This document shows positions 26,585 through 35,078 of a stretch of DNA of 64,000 bases, one piece after another; positions within the stretch are counted from its first letter, which is position 1, and every line of letters starts with the position of its first letter. The stretch is from Myxococcaceae bacterium (lineage in GTDB: Bacteria; Myxococcota; Myxococcia; Myxococcales; Myxococcaceae). The stretch covers positions 34,643-98,642 of the forward strand of contig JAFGNZ010000048.1 of NCBI GenBank assembly GCA_016926755.1, read 5' to 3'. The translations under genes were made by a program, and so were the position numbers. The notes below the pieces were generated by a model that saw only the letters and a program-made list of their open reading frames with translations, searched no databases and had not been told where the DNA came from.

Positions 26585-26772
26585 TGAGCGCGCTGATGAC
26601 GCTGACGGTGCTGGCCCAGGCGGCCGCGGGAGAGGTCGGCAGCGGCCGCATCCAGGGCGGCTGGGGCTATGTCTGGGTCAGCTATGGCATTACCTGGGGC
26701 GCGTTCGCCCTGTACTCGCTATCGCTGTGGCTGCGGCGCCCGAAGAACTCGCCTGCTGGACCGAAGGAGTAA
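26584..26772 (+). CDS. ccmD: Small haem-maturation protein CcmD-like
   Basis: The 62-residue protein has one membrane segment preceded by the CcmD-like WGYVWVSYGITWGAFALYSL and followed by a basic cytoplasmic end (WLRRPKNSP). Its ATG overlaps the ccmC stop (TGATG). CcmD binds the CcmC/CcmE complex. The family is short and poorly conserved, so the position between ccmC and ccmE is the stronger evidence. Confidence 0.82.
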   Translation: MSALMTLTVLAQAAAGEVGSGRIQGGWGYVWVSYGITWGAFALYSLSLWLRRPKNSPAGPKE

Positions 26773-26775
26773 GCC

Positions 26776-27261
26776 ATGACACCTGTCGCGCGTAACCGCC
26801 TCATCCTCGTGGGGGCCCTGTTGGTGGCCGGCGCCGGCCTGGCCGTGGTGGCCTTCGGCAAGATCGGCGACAACCTCGTCTACTACTGGAGCCCCGCGGA
26901 GATGCTGGGCCAGGGGGAGAAGGCCTACGGCCCCACCATCCGCCTGGGCGGCGTGGTGAAGCCCGGCTCCATCCAGTGGAACGCCGAGCACACCACGCTC
27001 CACTTCCACGTGGCCACCGATCACACGCCGGGCTCCGCCAGCGTGCTGGTGCGCTCCACCGAGGTGCCGCCGCAGATGTTCCGGGACGGCATTGGCGTAG
27101 TGGTGGAGGGCACCTTCGACAAGTCGCAGGTGTTCGCCTCCAACCGGCTGATGGTGAACCACTCCAACGAGTACCGCGCGCCCAAGCCGGGCGAGGAGCC
27201 GCGCAAGTGGCAGGAGACCGTCGAGGGCTCCACCACCGCGTCGGCCACGGGGGCGCAGTGA
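26776..27261 (+). CDS. ccmE: Haem chaperone CcmE
   Basis: The 161-residue periplasmic OB-fold protein is anchored by an N-terminal segment (LILVGALLVAGAGLAVVAF). It has the typical YYWSPAEML, IRLGGVVKPGSI and GVVVEGTFDKSQVFASNRLM. The haem-attachment region reads NHSNEY, matching the His-x-x-x-Tyr of classical CcmE rather than the Cys variant of some delta-lineage bacteria. It carries haem from CcmABCD to the CcmFH ligase. The GTG of ccmF overlaps its stop. Confidence 0.95.
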   Translation: MTPVARNRLILVGALLVAGAGLAVVAFGKIGDNLVYYWSPAEMLGQGEKAYGPTIRLGGVVKPGSIQWNAEHTTLHFHVATDHTPGSASVLVRSTEVPPQMFRDGIGVVVEGTFDKSQVFASNRLMVNHSNEYRAPKPGEEPRKWQETVEGSTTASATGAQ

Positions 27262-29282
27262 ACGCAACGATTGGATACGGGCTGGTGCTGGGCGCGGTGG
27301 CGTGCGCCGCGTTCGGGGCCGTGGTCGGCCTGGTGAGCGGGCTGCGCCGCAACGAGGCGGGCTCGCCGTGGGTGATGCGCGCGGTGTGGGGCTTCTTCGC
27401 CTGCATGGCGGGCTCCAACCTGACGATGGTGTACGCGCTGCTCACCGACGACTTCAGCATCAAGTACGTGGCCCAGGTGGGCAGCCGCGCCACCCCCACC
27501 GTCTTCAAGGTGGTGTCGCTGTGGAGCGCGCTGGAAGGCTCCATCCTCTTCTGGGGCATCATCATGGCGTCCTTCGTGTTGGCGTTCGCGCTGGCGCACC
27601 GGGATGAGCACAAGCGCTACATGTCCCTGGCGCTGGGCACCATGCTGGCGGTGGGCGTCTTCTTCTCCTTCCTGATCGCCGGGCCGGCCAACCCCTGGCA
27701 CACGCTGTCGCCGGTGCCGCCGGACGGGCCGGGGCCCAACCCGCTGCTGCAGAACCACATCCTCATGGTCATCCACCCGCCCATGCTCTACCTGGGCTAC
27801 GTGGGGATGACGGTGCCCTTCGGCATCGCCGTGGCGGGGCTGCTGCGCGGGGAGATCGGTGATGCGTGGATGGCGCCCCTGCGGCGCTGGACGCTGCTGG
27901 CGTGGACGTTCCTCTCCGTGGGCATCATCCTGGGCTCGTGGTGGGCGTACGCGGTGCTGGGCTGGGGCGGCTACTGGGCATGGGATCCGGTGGAGAACGC
28001 CTCGTTCCTGCCGTGGCTGACGGCCACCGCCTTCATGCACTCCACCATGGTCCAGGAGCGCAAGCAGATGCTGCGGCTGTGGACCATGAGCCTGGCCCTG
28101 GGCAGCTTCATCCTCACCATCCTGGGCACGTTCATGACGCGCTCGGGCATCTTCAACTCGGTGCACTCCTTCACCCAGTCGGACATCGGGCCCACCTTCC
28201 TGGTGTTCATCGCCATCCTGCTGGTGCTCTCCATCGGCCTGCTGGCCACGCGCGGGCACCTGCTGGTGGCCCAGGGCCAGATCCACTCCGTGCTCTCGCG
28301 CGAGACGAGCATCCTGGTGAACAACCTGGTCTTCGTGGCCATCACCTTCACGGTGCTGCTGGGCACGCTCTACCCGCTCATCTCCGAGGCGGTGCGCGGC
28401 GTGCGCGTGAGCGTGGGCGAGCCGTACTTCAACAAGATGGCGGTGCCCGGCGGGATCGCCGTGCTCTTCCTGATGGGTGTGGGGCCCATGCTGCCGTGGG
28501 GCACCCCGGACAAGGCGGCGCTGAGGCGGCAGTTCATCATCCCCGCCTCGGTGGGCCTGGTGGTGGCGCTGGCGTGCTACGTGGCGGGGCTGCGCGGCTT
28601 CTACCCGCTGCTCACCTTCGGGCTGGCCAGCTTCGCCACCGTCATCACCCTGCGCGAGCTGGTGGCGCCGGTGCGCGTGCGCATGAGCGAGCGCAAGGAG
28701 GGGCTCCTCACCGCCGTCGTCCAGAGCGCCTCCAAGGCTCGCCGGCGCTTCGGCGGCTACGTGGTGCACCTGGGGATCGTCATCATCATCGTGGCGGTGG
28801 CGGCCTCGTCCGCCTACGTGCAGCACACCTCCGGCACGCTGCGCGTCGGGCAGACGCTGACGCTGGGCGGCTACCAGCTGGAGTACCTGGGCGTCTCGGA
28901 GGGCCAGGAGCCCCACCGCACCTATATGGCGGCGCGCGTGAAGGTGACGACGCCGGGCGGCGCGGTGCAGGAGTTCCAGCCGCGGCTCAACTACTACGAG
29001 CGCAGCACGGATCCCATCGGCACCCCCGCGGTGCGCGAGTCGCCGAAGGAGGATCTCTACATGTCGCTGATGGCCTTCTCCCAGGGAGGCGCCACGGCGA
29101 GCCTCAACGTGTGGGTGTTCCCGCTGGTGGGGTGGATCTGGTACAGCATCCCCGTCCTCGTGCTGGGCTCGCTCATCGCGCTGTGGCCTTCTCGGCGGCG
29201 GGTGGCGGTGGGCGCGAGCGCTCCGGCCACGGGCGCCGCGCCGCCGGTGCCGGGCAGTGACATGAACCGGGGTGCCGCATGA
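27258..29282 (+). CDS. ccmF: Cytochrome c haem lyase subunit CcmF
   Basis: The 674-residue membrane protein has about 15 hydrophobic segments and the haem-handling WWD signature WGGYWAWDPVENASFLPWL. The conserved NPLLQNHILMVIHPPMLYLG contains His ligands, and SEYTRSGIF-like MTRSGIFNSVHSF follows. A C-terminal periplasmic domain (RTYMAARVKVTTPGG...) precedes the last membrane segment. It begins with GTG overlapping ccmE and ends overlapping ccmG. It ligates haem to apocytochromes together with CcmH/CcmI. Confidence 0.95.
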   Translation: MNATIGYGLVLGAVACAAFGAVVGLVSGLRRNEAGSPWVMRAVWGFFACMAGSNLTMVYALLTDDFSIKYVAQVGSRATPTVFKVVSLWSALEGSILFWGIIMASFVLAFALAHRDEHKRYMSLALGTMLAVGVFFSFLIAGPANPWHTLSPVPPDGPGPNPLLQNHILMVIHPPMLYLGYVGMTVPFGIAVAGLLRGEIGDAWMAPLRRWTLLAWTFLSVGIILGSWWAYAVLGWGGYWAWDPVENASFLPWLTATAFMHSTMVQERKQMLRLWTMSLALGSFILTILGTFMTRSGIFNSVHSFTQSDIGPTFLVFIAILLVLSIGLLATRGHLLVAQGQIHSVLSRETSILVNNLVFVAITFTVLLGTLYPLISEAVRGVRVSVGEPYFNKMAVPGGIAVLFLMGVGPMLPWGTPDKAALRRQFIIPASVGLVVALACYVAGLRGFYPLLTFGLASFATVITLRELVAPVRVRMSERKEGLLTAVVQSASKARRRFGGYVVHLGIVIIIVAVAASSAYVQHTSGTLRVGQTLTLGGYQLEYLGVSEGQEPHRTYMAARVKVTTPGGAVQEFQPRLNYYERSTDPIGTPAVRESPKEDLYMSLMAFSQGGATASLNVWVFPLVGWIWYSIPVLVLGSLIALWPSRRRVAVGASAPATGAAPPVPGSDMNRGAA

Positions 29283-29830
29283 AGCGGTGGGGAATCACCT
29301 TGAGCGCCGTCGCCCTCTGCGGGGCGCTGCTCTACGTGCTGCTGCAGGGCTTCGGGCGCAACCCGCACGAGGTGCCCTTCATGCTGTCGGGCAAGCCCGC
29401 CCCCTCCTTCACCCTGCGCGCGCTGGACAGCGGCAAGGCGGTGAGCCTGGAGCAGTTCCGCGGCCGCCCGGTGGTCATCAACTTCTGGGCCTCCTGGTGC
29501 GGGCCCTGCCGGATGGAGCACCCGGTGCTCGAGTGGGGCGCCCGGGAGTTCGGCGGGCAGGCCCAGTTCCTGGGCATCGTCTTCGAGGACACCGAGGACA
29601 ACGCGCGCCAGTTCCTCCAGCAGCTGGGGGCCAGCTTCCCCCAGCTCATCGATCCGCGCTCGCGCGTGTCGGTGGACTACGGCGTGGCGGGCGTTCCGGA
29701 GACGTACTTCGTGGACGCCAACGGGGTCATCCTGGGCAAGCACGTGGGCCCCATCGATCCCCAGTCGCTGGCCAACCGCATCCGGGAGCTGAGCGCGAGC
29801 GGGACAGCCGCCACCACGGCCCGGCCCTGA
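29279..29830 (+). CDS. ccmG: Thioredoxin-like CcmG/DsbE
   Basis: The 183-residue protein has an N-terminal anchor ([19 protein letters not shown]) and a thioredoxin fold with active site [14 protein letters not shown]. The CcmG-type core [18 protein letters not shown] contains the cis-Pro. It keeps apocytochrome CXXCH cysteines reduced in the periplasm. Its ATG overlaps the ccmF stop (ATGA). Confidence 0.93.
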   Translation: MKRWGITLSAVALCGALLYVLLQGFGRNPHEVPFMLSGKPAPSFTLRALDSGKAVSLEQFRGRPVVINFWASWCGPCRMEHPVLEWGAREFGGQAQFLGIVFEDTEDNARQFLQQLGASFPQLIDPRSRVSVDYGVAGVPETYFVDANGVILGKHVGPIDPQSLANRIRELSASGTAATTARP

Positions 29831-29889
29831 GCCCTTGAAGCTGTCAGGTCCGTGCCCCGGGCGTTGGCACGGACGGAGGTAGACGAGTC

Positions 29890-31038
29890 ATGCATCAGTG
29901 CCCGGAGTGTGGCGAGGTCGCGGCGGAGCCCAGGCTGCGCTACTGCGAGCACTGCGGGGCGCGCATGCCCGAGTTCAAGCCCGCCGCCCTGGTGTCCGCT
30001 GAAGGCGCGGCGGGCCCCGGCGGCGCCGCGGCGCTCCCTCCACCGAAGCCTGCCTACACCGGGCCGAAGTGGCTGGCGCCTGTGCCGGCGCACTCGCCCA
30101 CCGCGCTGGGCGTGATCCTGCACCTGGTGGCGCTGGCGCTCTCCATCATCCCCACCCTGGCCGGCGTGGGCCCGTTCTGGGCGCTCGTGATGGCGGTGGG
30201 CGGCGTGCTCGTCATCGCGCGGGAGTACCGCGCGTCGAACGAGGTGCAGCCGCTGGTGGAGTGGATCCCGAGCACGCTCCACCCGCCCTTCGTGCCGGCC
30301 GCGTACTCGGCGCTGGCGTTGGGGCTCTCGCTGCACATGATGCAGCTCAGCATCCAGCCGGTGCTGTGGCTGCTGGGCACCCTGCTGGTGGTGAATGACC
30401 AGTGGCTCAAGGTGTTCGCCGGTCCGAACGGCTACGCCAGGAACTTCAGTCCCCGGCAGCTGGTGCGCGTGCCGAGGGTGGTCGGGTTCGCGGGCATCAT
30501 GCTGTGCCTGCTGTCGCTCTTCTTCACGTGGACGATCGAGGGCGAGGTCCCTCGCGTGCGCGCCTTCGCGCCCTCCGCGCAGGTTCGCCCTCCGGACGTG
30601 AAGCTCCCACCCGCCGACGTCGTCTATGGCGGCGCGGGCGGGCTGCCCACCTCGGGCCTGGAGCTGCCCGTGTCCTCCACCATGGTGCTCGGGCTGTGGG
30701 GGCTCCTGATCCTGCTGATGCTCAGGCGCAAGGTGGCGCGGCCCGTGTGGCTGCGCTTCGTCCCGGCTGGCTTCACGGTGATCTCCGTCGCCTGGGCGTT
30801 GGTGAACATGCGCCTGAAGCCAGGCCCGGTCATGTTCGTCGCGGGGCTGATCCCCATGGGCCTCATGGCGGTGCTCCAGGCCGCCGGCCGCGAGGATCTG
30901 TACGCCGAGGAGGAGGAGGCCCCTGTCGCGGCCACGCGCACCCAGGAGGAGCTCCCCGTGCGGATGTCCGATCCTGAGATGCGGGATGACTCCAACACCG
31001 AGCCCGCGAACTTCTCCAGAGGGGGCCCGCCGGGCTGA
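29890..31038 (+). CDS. Zinc-ribbon multi-pass membrane protein inside the ccm cluster
   Basis: The 382-residue product starts with a zinc ribbon, MHQCPECG...YCEHCG (two CX2C knuckles). A Pro/Ala linker follows, then about eight hydrophobic segments (for example ALALSIIPTLAGVGPFWALV, VVGFAGIMLCLLSLFFTWTI, STMVLGLWGLLILLMLRRK, VMFVAGLIPMGLMAVLQAAG) and an acidic tail. It lies 59 bases after ccmG and 150 bases before ccmH on the same strand. I know no ccm family with this layout. It may be a bystander or a lineage-specific accessory. Confidence 0.75.
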   Translation: MHQCPECGEVAAEPRLRYCEHCGARMPEFKPAALVSAEGAAGPGGAAALPPPKPAYTGPKWLAPVPAHSPTALGVILHLVALALSIIPTLAGVGPFWALVMAVGGVLVIAREYRASNEVQPLVEWIPSTLHPPFVPAAYSALALGLSLHMMQLSIQPVLWLLGTLLVVNDQWLKVFAGPNGYARNFSPRQLVRVPRVVGFAGIMLCLLSLFFTWTIEGEVPRVRAFAPSAQVRPPDVKLPPADVVYGGAGGLPTSGLELPVSSTMVLGLWGLLILLMLRRKVARPVWLRFVPAGFTVISVAWALVNMRLKPGPVMFVAGLIPMGLMAVLQAAGREDLYAEEEEAPVAATRTQEELPVRMSDPEMRDDSNTEPANFSRGGPPG

Positions 31039-31188
31039 ACAGCCCTCCCCGACGCCACCTCCCACGGCCACGCTCCTCCACTCCTGCCAGGCGGACAGGG
31101 GCTGACTGGGAAGATGGCCGCAGCGGTGACGGTTTCGCTGTGCAACACTGCGCCTTGGCGCTAGGTAGGTCCGCCCCCGGTGCCCTGA

Positions 31189-31668
31189 ATGACTGCTGCC
31201 CTCCTCTCTCTCGCTCTCGCCGCCGGACTCATGACCGGCCAGTACGCTCCCCAGCAGGCCGGGAGTGATCCCCTCGCGCCGGCCCTCGAGGCCCGCGTGC
31301 AGAAGCTCGGCAAGGAGCTGCGCTGCGCCGTGTGCCAGGGCGTCTCCATCGCCGACAGCCCGGCCTCCATGGCTCGCGCCCAGCTCGACATGGTGCGAGA
31401 GCTCGTCTCCCAGGGGAAGTCCGACCAGGAGATCATCGACTACTTCGTGGCGCGCTACGGTGAGTGGGTGCTGCTCGAGCCCACACGCGAGGGCTTCAAC
31501 TGGCTCGTCTGGCTGGGCCCCCTCCTCCTCGTCGCGGGCGGCGCCTTCGTCATCCTGAGGCAGATCAAGCAGCCCCCGGCGTCCGCCGGTGCCACCCCCG
31601 CGCCTCCCACCCCCGCCCCCGAGGCGGAGGATCCCTACCTGCAGGCCGTCCGCCGGGAGCTGGAATAA
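31189..31668 (+). CDS. ccmH: Cytochrome c maturation thiol-reductant CcmH
   Basis: The 159-residue protein has a signal sequence (MTAALLSLALAAGLMTGQ) and the periplasmic motif LRCAVCQGVSIADS, the LRCxxCQ pair that resolves apocytochrome disulphides with CcmG. FVARYGEWVLLEP and a C-terminal membrane anchor (WLVWLGPLLLVAGGAFVIL) follow. A GGTAGG hexamer lies 20 bases upstream (31164-31169). Its TAA overlaps the ATG of ccmI. Confidence 0.93.
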   Translation: MTAALLSLALAAGLMTGQYAPQQAGSDPLAPALEARVQKLGKELRCAVCQGVSIADSPASMARAQLDMVRELVSQGKSDQEIIDYFVARYGEWVLLEPTREGFNWLVWLGPLLLVAGGAFVILRQIKQPPASAGATPAPPTPAPEAEDPYLQAVRRELE

Positions 31669-32651
31669 TGACGCAGCAGACCAACTGGTTGCCCGGGATC
31701 ATCGCCCTCGCGATCTCCCTCCTCTGCGGGATCACCTACCTGCTCCTGCAGCGGCGCAAGGGCGGCGCTCCCTCCTCGCCCGAGCCGCAACGAGACGGCG
31801 TCCTGGATGATCTCGATCGGCGGGCGCAGTCGCTCATCGAGCAGCTCAAGGAGCTGGTGGCGGACAAGCACAACCTCTCTCCCGAGCAATTCGAGGCGGA
31901 GAAGTCCCGGCTGGAGCGCGAGGCCGCGGCGGCCCTGCGCGCCCGGGATGAGTACCGCCAGCAGCGCAAGCCCGCGACGAGCGGCACCCCAGGCGCGGCG
32001 GCACCGGCCCCCGCGGCGGCACCGGCCCCGACGGGCTTCGGCGCCCGACACCCACAGCTGGTGGGCGCGCTGTGGGGCGCTGGCATCGTCCTCTTCTTCG
32101 GGACGGTGAGCTACATGCTCGTGTCGGAGCAGCGGGCACGGGATGACAACATGGAGGCCACGGGGCGGCTTCCCCCGGGGCAGTCCACCGGGGGCGCTCA
32201 GCAGCAACAGCAGCAGATGCCTCAGGAAGACGCGGAGTTCATCGAGGCCCAGGAGCAGCTGCGCGCCAACCCGAACAACCTCGAGGCCGCGGCGCTGGTG
32301 GGGCACGAGCTGATCCGGCGCCGGCAGCTCGACGAGGCCGAGAAGCTGACGAAGAAGTCTCTCTCCGTCGATCCGTTCCACATCGAGTCGCGAGTCCACC
32401 TGGGCGTGCTGCACGCCATCCGGGGAGACGCCTCGAACGCGGAGCAGGAGCTGCTGGAGTTGGCGGACGCCTGGCCGGGCTCCCAGGAGGCGCTCCTCTT
32501 CCTGGGCTTCATCAACCTGCAGTCCGGCAACCGCGGCAAGGCGCTCGAGTACTTCGAGCGCTTCTCCGTGGAGGTGCCGCGCAACCTGCAGCCGCCAGGC
32601 TTGGACGCCGCCATCGCCCAGCTGCGCCAGGAAGCGGGCCAGCAGCCCTGA
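31668..32651 (+). CDS. ccmI: CcmI-like TPR protein of cytochrome c maturation
   Basis: The 327-residue protein has two membrane segments (IIALAISLLCGITYLLL near residues 11-27; ALWGAGIVLFFGTVSYMLV near 130-148). Between them is a cytoplasmic charged coiled coil with the CcmI-like DDLDRRAQSLIEQLKEL. After them comes a Gln-rich linker (QQQQQQM) and a periplasmic TPR domain (AAALVGHELIRRRQLDEAEK, HLGVLHAIRGDASNAEQ). CcmI chaperones apocytochromes to the CcmFH ligase. It overlaps ccmH and converges on exoI with only three bases between the stops. Confidence 0.85.
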   Translation: MTQQTNWLPGIIALAISLLCGITYLLLQRRKGGAPSSPEPQRDGVLDDLDRRAQSLIEQLKELVADKHNLSPEQFEAEKSRLEREAAAALRARDEYRQQRKPATSGTPGAAAPAPAAAPAPTGFGARHPQLVGALWGAGIVLFFGTVSYMLVSEQRARDDNMEATGRLPPGQSTGGAQQQQQQMPQEDAEFIEAQEQLRANPNNLEAAALVGHELIRRRQLDEAEKLTKKSLSVDPFHIESRVHLGVLHAIRGDASNAEQELLELADAWPGSQEALLFLGFINLQSGNRGKALEYFERFSVEVPRNLQPPGLDAAIAQLRQEAGQQP

Positions 32652-32654
32652 GCC

Positions 32655-33857
32655 TCACCCCACCGCGGCCCTGCGCCGCCGGAGCCGGCGGATGCGCTCC
32701 ACCGCGCTGGCCGGCAGCACGCGCTTGAGCACCTCCCGGCCCTCGCGCGCCAGCTCCTCGGAGCGGGTGAACCAGCGTCCCGCTCCGCTCGTGGAGTGGA
32801 TGCGCACCGCCACCGTGCGCCGCTGCTTCGTCGTCCAGTCGGCCTTGTACGCCTCGGTGCCTCGGAGGAAGTCGTACTCGGTGAGGCCCGCCTCGATGGC
32901 GTCCTTGAAGGTCTCTCCCACGAGCACCAGCCCCACGCTCCGGCTGCGCCACGCCGGATCGTAGCCGGACTGGTAGTAGATGAACGTGCTCCGGTGGAGG
33001 ATCCCGTACACCGAGGCCACGGCCTGTCCCGCCACCTTCATCGTGTAGAGGCGCAGCCGCCCCCGCTCGGCCAGCAGCTGCGTGGCGTCGCGGTGGAAGG
33101 CCTCCACGCCCTTGCCCTTGATGCCCTGCGAGCCCCCGTCCGCGGCCCACCGCGCCGCGTGCAGCCGGAAGAAGTCCGCCATGGGCCCGGCCAGCTCCCC
33201 GGGCGCCTCCGTGCGTTCGATCCGGTAGCCCTCCTGCCTCTCCAGCCACTTGCGCCGGCGCTGGTAGTTGTCGCGCCGCCCCGTGCGCCTGAGGAACGCG
33301 TCGAAGGACTCGCCGGGGGTGAAGGTCTCGTATGGGCACACGCAGCGCTCCGTCACCCGCACCTCCATCTCCGGGAACGTCTCGCGCAGCACCTTCACCG
33401 TGAGCGAGCCCTCGTGCAGATCCGTGAGCTCCAGCACGTCCCAGCCCCCGTGCATCTCCCGGAGCGCGCCCGCGAAGGCGCGGGTCACCGCCTCCTCCTC
33501 GCCGCGCCGGGCCACCACGTCCAGGTAGTCGCTGCCGATGTGCGTCTCCCCGAGGAAGGAGAGCCGCCCCACCTGGAGCCCCAGCACGCGCCGCAGCTCG
33601 AAGCCCAGCGGCATCAACCCCACCAGGGCCCCGCTCCGATCCCTCGCGGTGAGGACCAGCGGCCGCCGCTCCGGCGCGATGCGGCGACACCAGGGATAGA
33701 GCCACTCCCAGGAGTTGAAGAGGCCCGCGTCGCTCGCGTCGAGCAGCGCGCTCCACTGGGAGCGCATCCGGGCCAGCGCGGAGAGCTCGTGCACGACATC
33801 CACCTGGAGCCACTGCGCGGGGCATGGCTCGGGCGTTACCTCGGATTCACGGATCAT
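32655..33857 (-). CDS. exoI: ExoI-like GNAT/FemAB-type acyltransferase
   Basis: The 400-residue protein resembles the CelD/BcsL family (Acetyltransf_6) and ExoG, with two GNAT-like halves. Diagnostic parts are FNSWEWLYPWCRR near residue 50, RRDNYQRRRKWLER about 200, WAADGGSQGIKGKG, and near the C-terminus YYQSGYDPAWRSRSVGLVLV followed by GLTEYDFLRGTEAYKADWT. That last region is the family's signature for the substrate-binding end. It probably N-acylates an amino sugar made by ExoH. It is the last gene of the nine-gene exo run; a palindrome lies between it and exoH. Confidence 0.87.
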   Translation of the reverse strand: MIRESEVTPEPCPAQWLQVDVVHELSALARMRSQWSALLDASDAGLFNSWEWLYPWCRRIAPERRPLVLTARDRSGALVGLMPLGFELRRVLGLQVGRLSFLGETHIGSDYLDVVARRGEEEAVTRAFAGALREMHGGWDVLELTDLHEGSLTVKVLRETFPEMEVRVTERCVCPYETFTPGESFDAFLRRTGRRDNYQRRRKWLERQEGYRIERTEAPGELAGPMADFFRLHAARWAADGGSQGIKGKGVEAFHRDATQLLAERGRLRLYTMKVAGQAVASVYGILHRSTFIYYQSGYDPAWRSRSVGLVLVGETFKDAIEAGLTEYDFLRGTEAYKADWTTKQRRTVAVRIHSTSGAGRWFTRSEELAREGREVLKRVLPASAVERIRRLRRRRAAVG

Positions 33858-33873
33858 GGTGTCAACCTCGATC

Positions 33874-33892
33874 CCCTCTCCCTGGGAGAGGG
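33874..33892. repeat. Perfect inverted repeat between exoH and exoI
   Basis: The sequence CCCTCTCCC-T-GGGAGAGGG is a perfect 9-base palindrome around one base. It sits in the 42-base gap between exoH and exoI. In the direction of exo transcription the T-run comes before the hairpin, so it does not look like a terminator. It may be a dispersed palindromic repeat or a processing/attenuation site inside the operon. Confidence 0.7.
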
Positions 33893-33899
33893 TGAAAAA

Positions 33900-35078
33900 T
33901 CAGCCCGTGCGCTTGCGGGAGCGGCGATCCGGCTTCACGGCCTCGCGCACCGCCGCGGCCACATCCGCCATCACCTCGGGGCTGAGGTCCTGGTGGCAGG
34001 GGATCTCCACGATGGAGCGGCGGAGCTGCGCCACCTCCGGGAAGGCCGCCGCGTCACACGCCGGGTGGAAGTGCCTCCAGAAGTCGATCGCGTCGATGCC
34101 CCGCGCGTGCAGCCGCCCCATCACCTCCGCCTTGTCCTGCACCACCAGCGGATAGAAGAGCGGGCACACGCCCGCCGGGAGCTGGTTGAACAGCGGCGTG
34201 GACACCTCCCTCAGCCGCCCGAGCAGGAAGAAGTAGTTGCGCCGCCGCTTGTCGACGATCCCCTCCAGATCCTGCGCCAGGGCGATGCGCCTCGTCAGCG
34301 GGCTCATGCCCAGGTCCACGTGCTGCCGGTTGAAGTGCTGCGTCCCCGTGGCCACGCGCTCGATGCTGGCGGCCCTCACGGTGCCGTGCCCCAGGCTCCG
34401 GATGACACGGCGCAGCCCCCGGCCCACCGCCCCGCCCCGCAGCTCCAGGTTCTGCAGCAGCGCGGAGACGGTATGGCTGAAGGTGGACGTCGCCGGCGGC
34501 GCGGGCGGCTCCGGCAGGCTGTACTGCCTGGAGCCGTTGATGGTCAGCGCGCCGCCGTTGGGCACCGGCAGCGTCTTGTAGAGGCAGAAGATGCCGACAT
34601 CCCCCGTCGCCCCCAGCGGCACCGTGCCGTCCGCGGACAGCAGCGACAGCGCGCAGTCCTCGATGAGGGGCAGCCCGTGACGATCCGCCAGCTGGCGCAG
34701 CTCCGCCGCCGGGCCCGGGAAGCCCGCGTAGTGGATGAGGTAGAGGGCCTTCGTCTTCGGGCCGATCTTCTTCTCCACGTCCTCCAGATCCACGTCCCAG
34801 CGCGAGCCCACCCGGTAGAAGCGCGGCGTGGCGCCCGCATCCACCAGCGCCTCGATCTCCACGCCGTGGTGGTAGGCGGGCACGAGCACCTCGCCCTTGT
34901 CCAGCCCCAGCATCTTCACCGTGAGCCAGACGGCGTTCCGGGCGAAGTAGAAGTAGCGCACGCTCGGCGCGCAGAAGGGCAGGAAGGAGCTCGGCTTCCC
35001 GCGGCCCAGCAGCATGCTGGGCCAGAGCGTGGGCAGGGAGGGGACGAACAGCCTCTGGGAAGGAGTCACTTCTTCCAT
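33900..35078 (-). CDS. exoH: ExoH-like DegT/DnrJ/EryC1 aminotransferase
   Basis: The 392-residue PLP enzyme should aminate a keto-sugar nucleotide. It has YFYFARNAVWLTVKMLGL at the N-terminal substrate site, VLVPAYHHGVEIEALVDAGA, the PLP-phosphate contact EDCALSLLS with Asp, and the Schiff-base Lys in FCLYKTLPVPNGGAL (about residue 170). In the usual DegT family the last motif is TKN.....GGA, so this is a divergent member. The ATG at 35076-35078 lies 13 bases inside the end of exoG. Between two acyltransferase genes it fits an amino-sugar branch of the coat polymer. The longer upstream frame is spurious. Confidence 0.85.
   Translation of the reverse strand: MEEVTPSQRLFVPSLPTLWPSMLLGRGKPSSFLPFCAPSVRYFYFARNAVWLTVKMLGLDKGEVLVPAYHHGVEIEALVDAGATPRFYRVGSRWDVDLEDVEKKIGPKTKALYLIHYAGFPGPAAELRQLADRHGLPLIEDCALSLLSADGTVPLGATGDVGIFCLYKTLPVPNGGALTINGSRQYSLPEPPAPPATSTFSHTVSALLQNLELRGGAVGRGLRRVIRSLGHGTVRAASIERVATGTQHFNRQHVDLGMSPLTRRIALAQDLEGIVDKRRRNYFFLLGRLREVSTPLFNQLPAGVCPLFYPLVVQDKAEVMGRLHARGIDAIDFWRHFHPACDAAAFPEVAQLRRSIVEIPCHQDLSPEVMADVAAAVREAVKPDRRSRKRTG

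Noticed and set aside
33874..33892. Rho-independent terminator between exoH and exoI
   Set aside because: The T-run precedes the hairpin in the direction of transcription, so it would not end the exo transcript.
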